DNA of 64,000 nt from an uncultured Trichococcus sp. (GCF_963663645.1 NZ_OY760503.1:2423501-2487500), one strand, 5' to 3'; positions 1 through 10,391 are shown, counted from the first letter of the stretch. Made by a program: numbers and translations. The notes: a model not told the origin generated them from the letters alone.

Positions 1-1
1 C

Positions 2-523
2 CGTTCGATCCCTAACTTTGTTTTTGCTGTTATTCTGCAATTGGTATTCGGAGTGTGGCTGAAAGTGTTGCCGATCGCTTTATGGAATGAAGGCTTCCGT
101 TCGTCGATTCTGCCTACGATTGCGTTGAGCATATCGCCGCTGGCCGATTCGGCCCGGTTCATGCGAACCGAAATGGTCGATGTATTAGGCAGCGATTATG
201 TCGAACTTGCGAGAGCAAAAGGTCTGAGCCGTTGGGAAGTCGCGTTCAAACACGGTATCCGTAATGCGCTGATTCCTTTGGTTACCATCATCGGCCCGAT
301 GACAGTCGGTTTGATGACCGGTTCGATGGTTGTCGAAAATATTTTTGCCATCCCTGGTATCGGGGAACAATTCGTAAAATCCATCTTGACGAATGATTAT
401 CCGACAATCATGGGTGTCACCATGATGTATTCGACCATGTTGGTGATCGTCATTTTGTTGGTTGACATCCTTTATGGTATCATCGACCCTCGTATCAGAG
501 TCGCGACAGAAGGAGGGGAATAA
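2..523 (+). CDS. oppB: Oligopeptide ABC transporter permease OppB, C-terminal part
   Basis: This is one of the two inner-membrane permeases that carry peptides delivered by the OppA lipoprotein. Only the C-terminal 173 residues are present; the gene runs off the left edge and the reading frame is open from base 2. The EAA-type loop that docks on the ATPases is visible (ELARAKGLSRWEVAFKHGIR, followed by NALIP), then GPMTVGLMTGSMVVENIFAIPG and a last hydrophobic helix ending in DPRIR, as in OppB/DppB proteins. The stop codon is 2 bases before the oppC start, so the two genes are in one operon. Family assignment is firm. Peptide rather than nickel specificity is inferred from the oppA-like gene downstream. 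Confidence 0.93.
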   Translation, partial: RSIPNFVFAVILQLVFGVWLKVLPIALWNEGFRSSILPTIALSISPLADSARFMRTEMVDVLGSDYVELARAKGLSRWEVAFKHGIRNALIPLVTIIGPMTVGLMTGSMVVENIFAIPGIGEQFVKSILTNDYPTIMGVTMMYSTMLVIVILLVDILYGIIDPRIRVATEGGE

Positions 524-525
524 GC

Positions 526-1572
526 ATGAGTGAAAATGAATTACGCAACACGGCAGCGATGCCGACAGTCACAAAAGACCTTTTCGAATCAGCATCCGAG
601 TCAAGCATGCAGGACAAAGAAAAGATCTCGGCGCCTTCCCTGAGCTTTATGGCAGATTCTTGGCGTCGTCTGAAAAAAAATAAAGTTGCGATGGTCAGTT
701 TGATCCTCTTGATCATCATCAGCATGTCCAGTTTGTTGGCTCCGGTCATCGCACCGCATGACCCGAATGCGCAAACGGTCCAGTACGCAAATATGCCGCC
801 GAAAATTCCCGGCATCGACATCAATGGCCTGAACGGAACCGTGAAGCAGAATGGCGTAGTCATCGATAAGTATGAGGCTTCCAACGTCCCTGAGGATGTA
901 TACTACTACCTCGGTACGGACAGCTTGGGACGCGATTTGTTGTCGCGGATCCTGTACGGTACCCGCGTCTCCCTGTTCATCGCATTCATGGCAGCCTTAT
1001 TCAACCTGACTCTCGGCGTTGTCTACGGTCTGACATCCGGCTGGCTGGGCGGTAAGGTAGACAATATCATGCAGCGTATTCTGGAGATCCTTTCCGGCGT
1101 GCCTAACTTGGTAGTCGTTATTTTGATGCTGCTTGTTTTGAAGCCCGGCATCAGCTCCATCATCATTGCTTTGGCTTTGACTGAATGGCTTTCGATGGCG
1201 CGTGTCGTCCGTGCGCAAACACTGAAATTGAAAAATCAGGAATACATCCTGGCGGCCCGCACGTTGGGCCAATCACCGATGAAAATTGCCTTCAGGCACA
1301 TTCTGCCTAACTTGGCTGGCGTCATCATCATTCAAGTAATGTTCTCGATTCCATCGGCAATCTTCTTCGAAGCATTCCTGAGCTTTATCGGTATCGGTAT
1401 TCCCGCTCCGAATGCATCGCTTGGTACATTGATCAACGATGGTTACAAGACATTCCGTTTCTTGCCGCATCTGATGTGGTATCCAGCCGGAATCATGAGC
1501 GTCATCATGATTTGCTTCAACTTATTGGCTGATGGACTTCGTGACGCGTTCGATCCAAAAATGAGAGATTAG
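526..1572 (+). CDS. oppC: Oligopeptide ABC transporter permease OppC
   Basis: Second permease of the peptide importer, 348 residues. A cytoplasmic N-terminal tail of about 55 residues precedes the first helix (VAMVSLILLIIISMSSLLAP). A large extracellular loop ends with YYLGTDSLGRDLLSRILYGT, the signature at the start of the BPD_transp_1 domain of OppC/DppC. The EAA loop reads ILAARTLGQSPMKIAFRHIL. The C-terminus (LADGLRDAFDPKMRD) is typical of the family. An AGGAGG-like site lies just ahead of the ATG. The gene sits between oppB and oppD with spacings of a few bases and is certainly cotranscribed with them. Confidence 0.95.
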   Translation: MSENELRNTAAMPTVTKDLFESASESSMQDKEKISAPSLSFMADSWRRLKKNKVAMVSLILLIIISMSSLLAPVIAPHDPNAQTVQYANMPPKIPGIDINGLNGTVKQNGVVIDKYEASNVPEDVYYYLGTDSLGRDLLSRILYGTRVSLFIAFMAALFNLTLGVVYGLTSGWLGGKVDNIMQRILEILSGVPNLVVVILMLLVLKPGISSIIIALALTEWLSMARVVRAQTLKLKNQEYILAARTLGQSPMKIAFRHILPNLAGVIIIQVMFSIPSAIFFEAFLSFIGIGIPAPNASLGTLINDGYKTFRFLPHLMWYPAGIMSVIMICFNLLADGLRDAFDPKMRD

Positions 1573-1583
1573 GAGGTAACCAG

Positions 1584-2729
1584 ATGGAAAATATATTGGA
1601 AGTAAAAGACCTACAAATTACTTTTGATACCTATGCAGGTAAAGTAAAAGCTATCCGTGGCGTCAGTTTTGACCTGAAGCCAGGTGAAACGTTAGCCATC
1701 GTTGGTGAATCCGGCTCTGGTAAATCAGTGACTAGCCGCAGCATCATGCGTCTATTGGCGAACAACGCCAACATTGAACACGGCGAAATCTTGTTCAAGG
1801 GCGAAGATTTAGTGCACAAAACCGAAAAAGAAATGCAAAAAATCCGTGGTTCGGAAATCGCAATGATTTTCCAGGATCCGATGACTTCTTTGAACCCGAC
1901 TCAAAAAATCGGCAAGCAAATCGCTGAACCGATCATCAAGCACCAAAACATCAGCAAGGAGGAAGCCTACAAAAAAGCTGAAGAACTATTGCAGCTTGTT
2001 GGTATCCCGAACCCTGCCAAAAGAATGAAGCAGTATCCGCACCAATTTTCGGGCGGACAGCGCCAACGGATCGTCATCGCGATCGCCTTGGGCTGCAACC
2101 CGGACATTCTGATTGCGGATGAACCGACAACAGCGCTTGATGTTACGATCCAAGCGCAAATCCTGGAATTGATGAAGGATCTGCAGCAAAAAATCAAGAC
2201 CTCGATCATTTTCATCACGCATGACTTGGGTGTGGTGGCGAACGTCGCAGACCGCGTTGCCGTCATGTACGCCGGAAAAATCGTCGAAGTGGGAACTGTC
2301 GATGAAATTTTTTACAATCCGCAGCACCCGTATACATGGGGTCTGTTAAGCTCGATGCCTACATTGGATACGCAAGGAACGCTGTACGCAATCCCTGGAA
2401 CACCCCCGGATTTGTTGGATCCGCCGATCGGTGATGCTTTTGCGCCCCGTAGTGAGTATGCGATGAAGATCGACACTTTGTATGATCCGCCGTTCTTTAA
2501 AGTATCCGATACCCATTCGGCGGCTACCTGGTTGCTGCATCCCGATGCGCCATCCGTGAATCCTCCAGAGGGGATCAAGAACCGCCGTGCGACTTTCTCC
2601 GAAATGTACCTTGCTCCATCTGATGAACTGAAAATGATGGACACAGCAGATAAAGAACCGGCTGTTTTGCCTCACGACAATGGCCCGTCCATCGATTCAA
2701 AAATCACTGAGAAAGGAGGACTGATGTAA
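1584..2729 (+). CDS. oppD: Oligopeptide ABC transporter ATP-binding protein OppD
   Basis: ATPase subunit of the peptide importer, 381 residues. It shows Walker A GESGSGKS, the Q-loop region MIFQDPMTSLNP, the ABC signature FSGGQRQR, Walker B ILIADEPTTALD and the switch histidine in ITHDLGVV. The oligopeptide/dipeptide C-terminal extension follows (PYTWGLLSSMPTLD and PGTPPDLLDPP), but the usual cysteines of that motif are not conserved here. The C-terminal tail of about 50 residues is somewhat longer than usual. A GGAGG site precedes the ATG. The TAA stop overlaps the ATG of oppF by one base, which suggests translational coupling. Confidence 0.95.
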   Translation: MENILEVKDLQITFDTYAGKVKAIRGVSFDLKPGETLAIVGESGSGKSVTSRSIMRLLANNANIEHGEILFKGEDLVHKTEKEMQKIRGSEIAMIFQDPMTSLNPTQKIGKQIAEPIIKHQNISKEEAYKKAEELLQLVGIPNPAKRMKQYPHQFSGGQRQRIVIAIALGCNPDILIADEPTTALDVTIQAQILELMKDLQQKIKTSIIFITHDLGVVANVADRVAVMYAGKIVEVGTVDEIFYNPQHPYTWGLLSSMPTLDTQGTLYAIPGTPPDLLDPPIGDAFAPRSEYAMKIDTLYDPPFFKVSDTHSAATWLLHPDAPSVNPPEGIKNRRATFSEMYLAPSDELKMMDTADKEPAVLPHDNGPSIDSKITEKGGLM

Positions 2730-3673
2730 TGTATGACACAACAGGACAGAAAAAAATTCTGGAAGTAAAAAACTTGAAACAGTATTTCAACGTCGGCACA
2801 AAGAACGAAGTCCGAGCTGTTGATGATGTTTCCTTTGACATATATGAAGGCGAAACACTTGGCTTGGTAGGGGAATCCGGTTGCGGAAAAACGACGACCG
2901 GTCGCGCAATCATCCGCTTGTACAACCCGACTTCCGGTGAGATCTTTTTTGATGGCACCGAAATCCATACGCTGCATGACAGAAAAGAGCAACTGGCTTT
3001 CCGTAAAGATATGCAGATGATTTTCCAGGATCCTTATGCATCCTTGAACCCGCGTATGAAAGTACGCGACATCATTGCCGAAGGATTGAAGATCCACGGA
3101 CTTACGACTTCCGAGAAGGAAGTCGATGATCGGGTTGCTGAGTTGTTGGATCTGGTCGGATTGAACAAAGATCATTCCTCCCGTTATCCGCACGAGTTCT
3201 CCGGCGGCCAAAGACAACGTATCGGAATCGCAAGAGCCTTAGCGGTGGATCCAAAACTCATCATCGCTGATGAGCCCATTTCCGCTTTGGACGTATCCAT
3301 TCAGGCGCAGGTGGTCAACTTGCTGATGGAATTGCAGAAAAAACAAAAACTGACTTTCTTGTTCATCGCGCACGATCTGTCAATGGTCAAGTACATCAGC
3401 AACCGCATCGGCGTAATGTACTTCGGCAAATTGGTCGAATTGGCGCCTGCAGAGGAAGTTTACAACAAACCTTTGCATCCATATACGGAAAGCCTGTTAT
3501 CGGCCATACCGTTGCCGGATCCGGTCTATGAGCGCAACCGCACCCGCTTCAGTTATGTTCCGCGTGAAGACAACGGTGAACCGGAAGCAATGCGAGAAAT
3601 CGTTCCAGGGCACTTTGTTTACTGCCGTGAATCCGATGTTCCCGTATTGAAAGAAAAATACGAAAATTACTGA
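2729..3673 (+). CDS. oppF: Oligopeptide ABC transporter ATP-binding protein OppF
   Basis: Partner ATPase of OppD, 314 residues, forming the nucleotide-binding heterodimer. Motifs: Walker A GESGCGKTT, Q-loop MIFQDPYASLNPRM, signature FSGGQRQR, Walker B LIIADEPISALD and switch IAHDLSMV. The C-terminal peptide-transporter extension reads HPYTESLLSAIPLPDP. The GGAGG site for this gene lies inside the end of oppD. It is the last gene of the oppBCDF unit: a strong terminator follows, and oppA has its own -10 element, so the binding protein can be expressed separately. Confidence 0.95.
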   Translation: MYDTTGQKKILEVKNLKQYFNVGTKNEVRAVDDVSFDIYEGETLGLVGESGCGKTTTGRAIIRLYNPTSGEIFFDGTEIHTLHDRKEQLAFRKDMQMIFQDPYASLNPRMKVRDIIAEGLKIHGLTTSEKEVDDRVAELLDLVGLNKDHSSRYPHEFSGGQRQRIGIARALAVDPKLIIADEPISALDVSIQAQVVNLLMELQKKQKLTFLFIAHDLSMVKYISNRIGVMYFGKLVELAPAEEVYNKPLHPYTESLLSAIPLPDPVYERNRTRFSYVPREDNGEPEAMREIVPGHFVYCRESDVPVLKEKYENY

Positions 3674-3679
3674 CATTAA

Positions 3680-3709
3680 AAGTCCGGAACTTGTTCCGGG
3701 CTTTTTTGC
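3680..3709 (+). terminator. Rho-independent terminator after oppF
   Basis: An inverted repeat AGTCCGGAAC / GTTCCGGGCT with a short loop is followed by a run of T. It lies 7 bases after the oppF stop and separates the oppBCDF transcript from oppA. Confidence 0.85.
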
Positions 3710-3794
3710 CATAGAAAATTAATGAAATGAAAAAATGATGAATATTTTATGATAATAATTCCCGATATTTATAGAATATCCTACCTACTTATTG

Positions 3795-3800
3795 TATAAT
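3795..3800 (+). promoter_or_regulatory. -10 element of the oppA promoter
   Basis: A perfect TATAAT lies 33 bases upstream of the oppA start, in a strongly AT-rich stretch that follows the oppF terminator. No convincing -35 hexamer is visible at the usual distance, so only the -10 is called. Confidence 0.5.
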
Positions 3801-3833
3801 ATTAAAATACGAAGAGAAAAAGGGGAGAGTTAC

Positions 3834-5474
3834 ATGAGGAGATTGAGAAGTTCTTTCATTTTGGCTACAACAGCCGTCATCTTGGCTGCTTGCGGAGGGG
3901 AAGGCGCTACGGACGACAGCGCAACAAGTGAAGGTGCCAGCGGACAAGTAGTCAATTATACGGCACCGACCGAATTGGCGACGTTGGATACGACGCTGAT
4001 GACGGACATCAACAGTTCGAACTACATCAGCCATGCCATCGAAGGCTTATTGAAAATCAATGAAGACGGAAAGCCTGTTCCCGCAATCGCTGCCGAAGCC
4101 GGCACGGTTTCTGAGGATGGCTTGACTTATACCTACAAACTCCGCGACGATGCCGTGTGGTCAAACGGAGAGCCTGTGACAGCGAACGATTTCGTATTCG
4201 CTTGGCAACGATTGGTGGATCCGGAAGCGGGCGCATCCTACGCTTACTTGGCTGAGACCATCAAGAATGCAAATGAGATTATGGCTGGAGAAATGGATCC
4301 GGAAGAGTTGGGCGTGACGGCAGTAAGCGATACTGAAATCACAATCGAATTGACGTAGCCGACACCATATTTCGAATCATTATTGGTGTTCAGCGCATTC
4401 TTCCCGCAAAACGAGGCTTTTGTGACCGAAAAAGGCGATAAGTACGGAACCAGCAGCGAAAACGTTTTGGTTAACGGTCCTTTCACTATCGAGAACTGGG
4501 ACGGTACTGGCCTGACTTGGGACTTGGTGAAGAACGAAGATTACTATGCAGCTGACGAAGTGCAGTTGGATGAAGTCAATGTACAAGTAATCAAAGAAAC
4601 GAGCACGGTCGTGAATCTGTTCCAACAAGAATCAGTCGACAACGCACAAGTGACCGGAGAATTGGTCAAACAATTGGCGACAGATCCAAATGTAGTCGTT
4701 CAGAAGAAAGCCCGCACGGCGTATATCGAATTCAACCACGACAACGTATACCTGCAAAATGCGAAGCTGAGAGCAGCCATTGGACTTGTCATCAATCGCG
4801 ATGAGTTGGTCAACAGCGTCATCGGCGACGGTTCGACAGCCATCGGTGGTTTCCTGCCGGCTGATTTTGTCAGCAACCCGACGACCGGCGAAGACTTTGC
4901 TGCTGAAGCAGGCTCTTACCTGGATTATGATCTGGAGCAAGCGAAAACTCTTTTGGCTGAAGCGAAAGCTGAACTAGGCGTAGAAGAAATCACTTTCTCA
5001 TTGGTCGGGGATGATGATGAGAAGAACAAAAAAATCAGCCAATACGTCCAAGGCCAAATCCAAAACAACTTGGAAGGCATCACTGTAGAATTGCGCAATG
5101 TACCGAAGAAAAATCGTTTGGAATTGGCGAACCAAGATGAATTCGACTTGTTGCAGACCGGTTGGGGAGCGGATTTTGCCGATGCCATCAACTACATGGA
5201 CTTGCTGTACAGCACATCCGCCTACAACGAAGGCCAATATGCGAATGCGGAATTTGACGCTTTGATCGATTCTTCAAAAACTACAAACGCAAACAATCCT
5301 GAAGCGCGCTGGGCTGATCTGATGGCCGCCCACAAGCTGGTAATGGAAGACGCGGCAATCATCCCACTTTACCAAGAAGCAGAAACACAACTCAGAAACC
5401 CGAACCTGAAGGGCATCATCTTCAATTCAGTGGGCAATGAATTTGACCTGAGCAGAGCATCTATCGAAGAATAA
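3834..5474 (+). pseudogene. oppA: Oligopeptide-binding lipoprotein OppA, interrupted by an amber codon
   Basis: Extracellular lipoprotein that captures peptides for OppBCDF. The N-terminus is a lipoprotein signal (MRRLRSSFILATTAVILAAC) with lipobox LAAC. The SBP_bac_5 fold follows (DGLTYTYKLRDDAVWSNGEP, then TANDFVFAWQRLVDP, and near the end WADLMAAHKLVMEDAAIIPL). Codon 175 (bases 4356-4358) is TAG. The reading frame continues without shift to the stop at 5474, and residues on both sides are typical of the family (EITIELT, stop, PTPYFESLL). Most relatives have Lys or Gln at this spot, so one base change from AAG or CAG explains it. Full length would be 546 residues, normal for OppA. It is either a young nonsense mutation, a sequencing error, or read through. 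The start ATG is chosen for the GGGGAG site ahead of it and the signal peptide. Confidence 0.88.
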
Positions 5475-5490
5475 GAATGTTTAGAACCCT

Positions 5491-5528
5491 AAAAAGGGCC
5501 GACTCTCAAACGAGTCGGCCCTTTTTGG
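5491..5528 (+). terminator. Strong terminator after oppA
   Basis: A long perfect stem (AAAAAGGGCCGACTC paired with GAGTCGGCCCTTTTT, loop of about 6 bases) starts 16 bases after the oppA stop. The A-run and T-run make it potentially active on both strands. Confidence 0.92.
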
Positions 5529-5580
5529 GTTTCTGGAGAGTGGGGGACATGGATGATTAGCTGTGATATCGGGTTTGGGG

Positions 5581-5722
5581 CCGAAAAGATGAATACTTTG
5601 GTTTTATTCGTCTTTTCGGTAACATATTGGTCCGGGAACATGAATACTTAGCGGATATCCATGTTCCCAGGTGATTCCCGGTTCGAAACCATGAATACTT
5701 CACAGTTATTCGTGGTTTTCGG
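5581..5722. repeat. Triple-palindrome array A (ATGAATACTT core)
   Basis: Three successive palindromes lie between the convergent oppA and ilvA genes: 5581-5619, 5634-5668 and 5684-5722, centres near 5600, 5651 and 5702.5. Each carries ATGAATACTT in its left arm or loop, while the outer stems differ (CCGAAAAGA/TCTTTTCGG, GGGAACAT/ATGTTCCC, CGAAACCA/TGGTTTTCG), so the arms have changed together while pairing was kept. Nothing else is seen in the 5529-5769 gap. See the findings for the shared 51-52 bp spacing. Confidence 0.85.
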
Positions 5723-5769
5723 CCGCACTAGGCCGCCTCCCGTAACAACCAAAACAAACCAACCAAACA

Positions 5770-5812
5770 AAAAGACAGACGCGAGCCACTTGAGCGGCTC
5801 ACGTCTGTCTTT
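5770..5812 (-). terminator. Terminator of the ilv operon (probably bidirectional)
   Basis: The stem AAAGACAGACG / CGTCTGTCTTT continues inward as GAGCC / GGCTC around a small loop. It lies 27 bases beyond the ilvA stop, with A- and T-rich flanks. It would end ilv transcription on the minus strand. Confidence 0.85.
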
Positions 5813-5838
5813 AACTTATTGTATGGAATTGGTCGAGA

Positions 5839-7101
5839 TCAGATCAGGAAGGAATACAGTTTGGAATTCTCGTTAACCGAAATGTAATGCGGATCGAATT
5901 TCTCGAGCCTGCTGAGCAAACCCTCGATATCGTCCTTATTTTTCAACAAGATTCCGATCAGTACAGGACCTTCGCTGCGATGGACCTTTTTCGTATATTC
6001 GAACTTGGTGATGTCATCGTTCGCTCCCAATATATCATTCACGAACTCTTTCAGCGCACCGGCCCTTTGCGGGAAGTTCACGATGAAATAGTGCTTCAGA
6101 CCTTGATAGAGCAGGGAACGCTCATCGATTTCGGCCATTCGGTTGATATCATTATTTCCGCCGCTGACGATGCAGACGACCGTTTTGCCTTTGATTTCTT
6201 CTTTGTATTGCTCCAAGGCAGAAACCGAGAGCGCTCCGGATGGTTCCGCTACGATAGCTTGTTTAGTGTATAAATCGATGATGGTTCCGCAAACTTGTCC
6301 TTCCGGCACGACCAGGATGTCATCGACATTTTGTTGGCAGTGTCTGAAGGTCAAATCGCCGACAGTCGCTACGGCAGTCCCATCGCAGAATTTATCAATA
6401 TCAGTCAAAGTCGTCACTTTATTCGCATCAAGCGAAACTTTCATGCCAGGGGCGCCCAGGGACTCCACGCCGATGATCTTTGTTTCGGGCATGGCTTCCT
6501 TCATGTAGCTGCTGACGCCTGAAATCAGACCGCCGCCGCCGATTGCGGCGAATACCATGTCGGCCGTTTCTCCTTCGGCAACGAGATCCTGGTGGATTTC
6601 CACTGCCAAAGTGCCTTGCCCGGCGATCACGTTGCGATCATTGAAAGGTTCAATGAAGGTCAGGTTATGTTCGTCCGCATAAGCATGGGCGGCCTCATTC
6701 GACTCGTCGAATGTATCGCCGATCAGTTTGATTTCAACATACTCTTTCCCGAAATACCGGACTTGGTCAATTTTTTGGGAAGGGGTTGTCGACGGCATGA
6801 AGATGGTAGCTTTGATGCCCAAATGATTGCATGTGTAAGCCACCCCTTGCGCATGATTGCCGGCTGAGGCACAGGTTACCCCGGTCTCCGTTTCGGCTTC
6901 GCTCAGCTGCGAAATGGCATAATAAGCGCCCCTCAATTTGAAGGAGCGGACGATCTGAAGGTCCTCCCGCTTCAAAAAGATGTTGGCATGATACTTCTGC
7001 GATAGATACGCATCATGCTGCATGGGTGTCTGCTTGACCACGTTGCGCAGTACTTTGTATGCTTTAAGCACGTCTTCTTTGTTCACTAACTCATCCGTCA
7101 T
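5839..7101 (-). CDS. ilvA: Threonine ammonia-lyase (threonine deaminase) IlvA
   Basis: Cytoplasmic PLP enzyme that converts threonine to 2-oxobutanoate, the first step toward isoleucine. It has 420 residues. The PLP lysine is K55 in [25 protein letters not shown] (around 78-90) and the glycine-rich phosphate-binding loop GGGGLISG (188-195) are intact. After the catalytic domain a single ACT-like regulatory domain of about 85 residues remains ([20 protein letters not shown]), the short form usual in Firmicutes. The start is set by AGGAGC 7 bases upstream. It is the last gene of ilvBNCA and is followed by a terminator. A catabolic threonine dehydratase is unlikely given the operon. Confidence 0.95.
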   Translation of the reverse strand: MTDELVNKEDVLKAYKVLRNVVKQTPMQHDAYLSQKYHANIFLKREDLQIVRSFKLRGAYYAISQLSEAETETGVTCASAGNHAQGVAYTCNHLGIKATIFMPSTTPSQKIDQVRYFGKEYVEIKLIGDTFDESNEAAHAYADEHNLTFIEPFNDRNVIAGQGTLAVEIHQDLVAEGETADMVFAAIGGGGLISGVSSYMKEAMPETKIIGVESLGAPGMKVSLDANKVTTLTDIDKFCDGTAVATVGDLTFRHCQQNVDDILVVPEGQVCGTIIDLYTKQAIVAEPSGALSVSALEQYKEEIKGKTVVCIVSGGNNDINRMAEIDERSLLYQGLKHYFIVNFPQRAGALKEFVNDILGANDDITKFEYTKKVHRSEGPVLIGILLKNKDDIEGLLSRLEKFDPHYISVNENSKLYSFLI

Positions 7102-7184
7102 TCTATCTGCTCCTAATCTATTGAATACAATGATGAAGAGAGAAGGCTTAAAAATAAGGATGCTCTCAACCTACATCTGATTCA

Positions 7185-8195
<1,011 letters not shown>

Positions 8196-8263
8196 TTATT
8201 TTTTTTATATTCTCAATGCTTTTTAAGCAATTTGATTCGGTAAGTAGGGTGGTGCGGTTGGGT

Positions 8264-8524
8264 TTACGCTCTGAGGCCTAAACGCTTTTCGGTGATGTCG
8301 GTTGCGCTGATGACGTCGACTTGTTTTTCCAACTGTTTCGTCAACAGTTCAGCAGCAGCCAAGGTATCGAAGTTGATGCCGACAGTGATCAAGGATACGT
8401 CATAATCTTCCGTTCCGGTCAACGTCAAAGTATCGATATTGTATTGTGGCTTCAGGATCACTTGCGTGATGCGGTTCAATACGCCTGGCTTATTCACGAC
8501 TTTGGTTTGGATTAATCTTAGCAT
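8264..8524 (-). CDS. ilvN: Acetolactate synthase small (regulatory) subunit IlvN
   Basis: ACT-domain subunit that confers valine feedback on IlvB. I place the start at 8524 (MLRLIQTKVVNKPGVLNRIT), 4 bases after the ilvB stop, because GGAAGGTG inside the end of ilvB is a good ribosome binding site; longer starts would run deep into ilvB. The 86-residue product is a minimal single-ACT form (residues about 1-75), without the long C-terminal half of enterobacterial IlvH. Val/Leu effector binding is expected from the family, not shown. It is very likely translationally coupled to ilvB. Confidence 0.9.
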   Translation of the reverse strand: MLRLIQTKVVNKPGVLNRITQVILKPQYNIDTLTLTGTEDYDVSLITVGINFDTLAAAELLTKQLEKQVDVISATDITEKRLGLRA

Positions 8525-8528
8525 CGTC

Positions 8529-10238
8529 CTACACACCTTCCATTTCGTTATTTGGTCTGCCGCTGACAACCATAGGGAGTACCAATTCATCTTTGGATAT
8601 CAAGATATCCAAGACATAAGGGCCTGGATAATTCAAAGCTGTCCGGATCGCTTCATCCACTTTGTCCGGATCGGATACTCTCGCAGCTGTGATGCCGTAT
8701 GCATCCGCAAGTTTCACGAAATCTGGCGAGTCCGGAATTTCGGAATGAGAGAAGCGGCCTTCATAAAATTTATTCTGCCACTGATGAACCATGCCCAGTA
8801 CTTCATTGTTCAGGATGAAGTACTTCACATTCAGCCTATTGGCATTCAGGATCGCCAATTCTTGGTTGGTCATCTGGAAACCGCCGTCTCCGACGAAGCA
8901 GACAACCGTTTTGTCAGGATAAGCCATTTTGGCACCGATAGCTGCCGGAACTCCGAAGCCCATCGTTCCCAAGCCGCCGCTTGTCAGCAATTGTTTGCCA
9001 TGCGTGAATGGGTAGTATTGGGCTGCCCACATTTGATGTTGGCCAACGTCCGTTACGACAATGGCTTCACCGTTCGTCAATTCGCCGACATACTCGACTA
9101 CGTGTTGCGGTTTGATGAACGTGTCGGATTTTTCGTAACGGAACGGGTGTTGCTTTTTGTTGTCCATCACGTGGCTGAACCAAACCGAGTAATCAGGCAC
9201 TTCCGCCAATTTCGTGTCGTTCAGCATCTGCAGTGCCAGTTTGGCATCAGACAGGACCGGAATATGAGTATGCATGATTTTGCCTATTTCGGCATTGTCG
9301 ATATCGACATGGACGATGACTGCCTCTGGGGCGAAGTTGGTTGGGTCGCTTGCCATACGGTCATCGAAGCGGGAGCCGAAGTTCAGCAACAAGTCGCATT
9401 CCATCAAGGCCATATTCGCAGCGTAGGAGCCGTGCATGCCGCCCATGCTCAATGCCAGATCATGTTTGATAGGGAAGCTGCCCAGACCCAACAACGTGTT
9501 CACAACGGGAATTTGGTAGTATTCCGCAAAAGCCAACAGTTCTTTCTCAGCTTCTGCATGTATAACGCCGTTACCCGCCAAAATGAGCGGTTTTTTGCTT
9601 GCTGCAATCGCTTCGTTCACTTTTGCGATTTGTTCCGGCACGGGCAGACATTCCGGATTGTAGCCCGGCAGATTTCTGATTGGACCGATATTTTCTGTGC
9701 AGTTATCGCACTCCACTTCCTGGATACCGATATTTTTCGGGATATCGATGACAACCGGTCCTTTTCTGCCTGTATTCGCCAGGTAGAAAGCTTCATGGAT
9801 GATGCGCGGGATATCTTTGGCATCACGGATTTGATAATTGTATTTCGTCACCGGTGTTGTCATGCCGATCATGTCCGTTTCCTGGAAAGCGTCTTTACCG
9901 ATACCGGCTTCATGCACTTGGCCAGTGATCACGATCAATGGAATGGAATCCATTTGTGCGGTTGCGATGCCGGTCAACACATTCGTTGCTCCGGGTCCGC
10001 TGGTCACGATACAGACGCCTGGCTTGCCTGTCGTACGGGCATATCCATCGGCCGCATGGACTGCACCTTGTTCATGCCTTGTCAAAACGTGATTCGATTC
10101 GGATTTGTAGAATTCATCGTAGATGTGCAGAACAGAACCGCCTGGGTAACCAAACAGAACTTCAACACCTTCATTTTTCAACGCTTCAACAAGAAGGGTT
10201 ACGCCTTTTTTTGTTTTAGTTTTCATTTCAGATTCCAT
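8529..10238 (-). CDS. ilvB: Acetolactate synthase large (catalytic) subunit IlvB
   Basis: ThDP enzyme that condenses pyruvate with pyruvate or 2-oxobutanoate, the first common step of branched-chain amino-acid synthesis. 569 residues from the ATG at 10238, which has GGGGAG 6 bases upstream; a longer TTG start is possible but has no such site. Seen in order: GYPGGSVLHIYDEFY, catalytic Glu in LTRHEQGAVHAADGYAR, central domain, and the C-terminal ThDP/Mg2+ motif VGDGGFQMTNQELAIL...NN. The anabolic rather than catabolic (AlsS) form is supported by the adjacent ilvN and the attenuator. First gene of ilvBNCA. Confidence 0.95.
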   Translation of the reverse strand: MESEMKTKTKKGVTLLVEALKNEGVEVLFGYPGGSVLHIYDEFYKSESNHVLTRHEQGAVHAADGYARTTGKPGVCIVTSGPGATNVLTGIATAQMDSIPLIVITGQVHEAGIGKDAFQETDMIGMTTPVTKYNYQIRDAKDIPRIIHEAFYLANTGRKGPVVIDIPKNIGIQEVECDNCTENIGPIRNLPGYNPECLPVPEQIAKVNEAIAASKKPLILAGNGVIHAEAEKELLAFAEYYQIPVVNTLLGLGSFPIKHDLALSMGGMHGSYAANMALMECDLLLNFGSRFDDRMASDPTNFAPEAVIVHVDIDNAEIGKIMHTHIPVLSDAKLALQMLNDTKLAEVPDYSVWFSHVMDNKKQHPFRYEKSDTFIKPQHVVEYVGELTNGEAIVVTDVGQHQMWAAQYYPFTHGKQLLTSGGLGTMGFGVPAAIGAKMAYPDKTVVCFVGDGGFQMTNQELAILNANRLNVKYFILNNEVLGMVHQWQNKFYEGRFSHSEIPDSPDFVKLADAYGITAARVSDPDKVDEAIRTALNYPGPYVLDILISKDELVLPMVVSGRPNNEMEGV

Positions 10239-10287
10239 TTTAATCTCCCCATTTCTCGTTTTTCCTATGTCTGTTCGCAATATGGAT

Positions 10288-10323
10288 AAAAAAAAGCATC
10301 CTCATCAGTCAATGATGGGATGC
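10288..10323 (-). terminator. ilv attenuator (terminator in the leader)
   Basis: On the minus strand GCATCCCATCA pairs with TGATGAGGATGC around a 5-base loop and is followed by eight T, 50 bases before ilvB. A competing stem GGGATG/CATCCC (10331-10317) overlaps its 5' arm, and further upstream TAGGA...TCCTA forms a large hairpin that begins at the leader peptide stop codon. These mutually exclusive stems are what a ribosome-controlled attenuator needs. Confidence 0.88.
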
Positions 10324-10391
10324 TTCATCCCATTTGATTACCACAAATAGGACTTAAACAATCTGTAAAAAATTTCTACAGTGTTTAACTC

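Noticed and set aside
4356-4358. The TAG in oppA read as pyrrolysine.
   Set aside because: The position is an ordinary Lys/Gln site, no pyl genes are visible, and this is a sugar- and peptide-using Lactobacillales-type genome where the code is standard. A nonsense mutation or read error is simpler.
5661-5876. A 71-codon plus-strand frame over array A and the ilv terminator.
   Set aside because: It runs through palindromes and the terminator into the end of ilvA, so coding is very unlikely.
8439-10289. A 616-codon open frame on the plus strand opposite ilvB.
   Set aside because: It mirrors ilvB codon by codon, has a composition rich in His, Phe, Cys and Arg, lacks a ribosome binding site and matches no family. 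The minus-strand ilvB shows all the motifs of acetolactate synthase.
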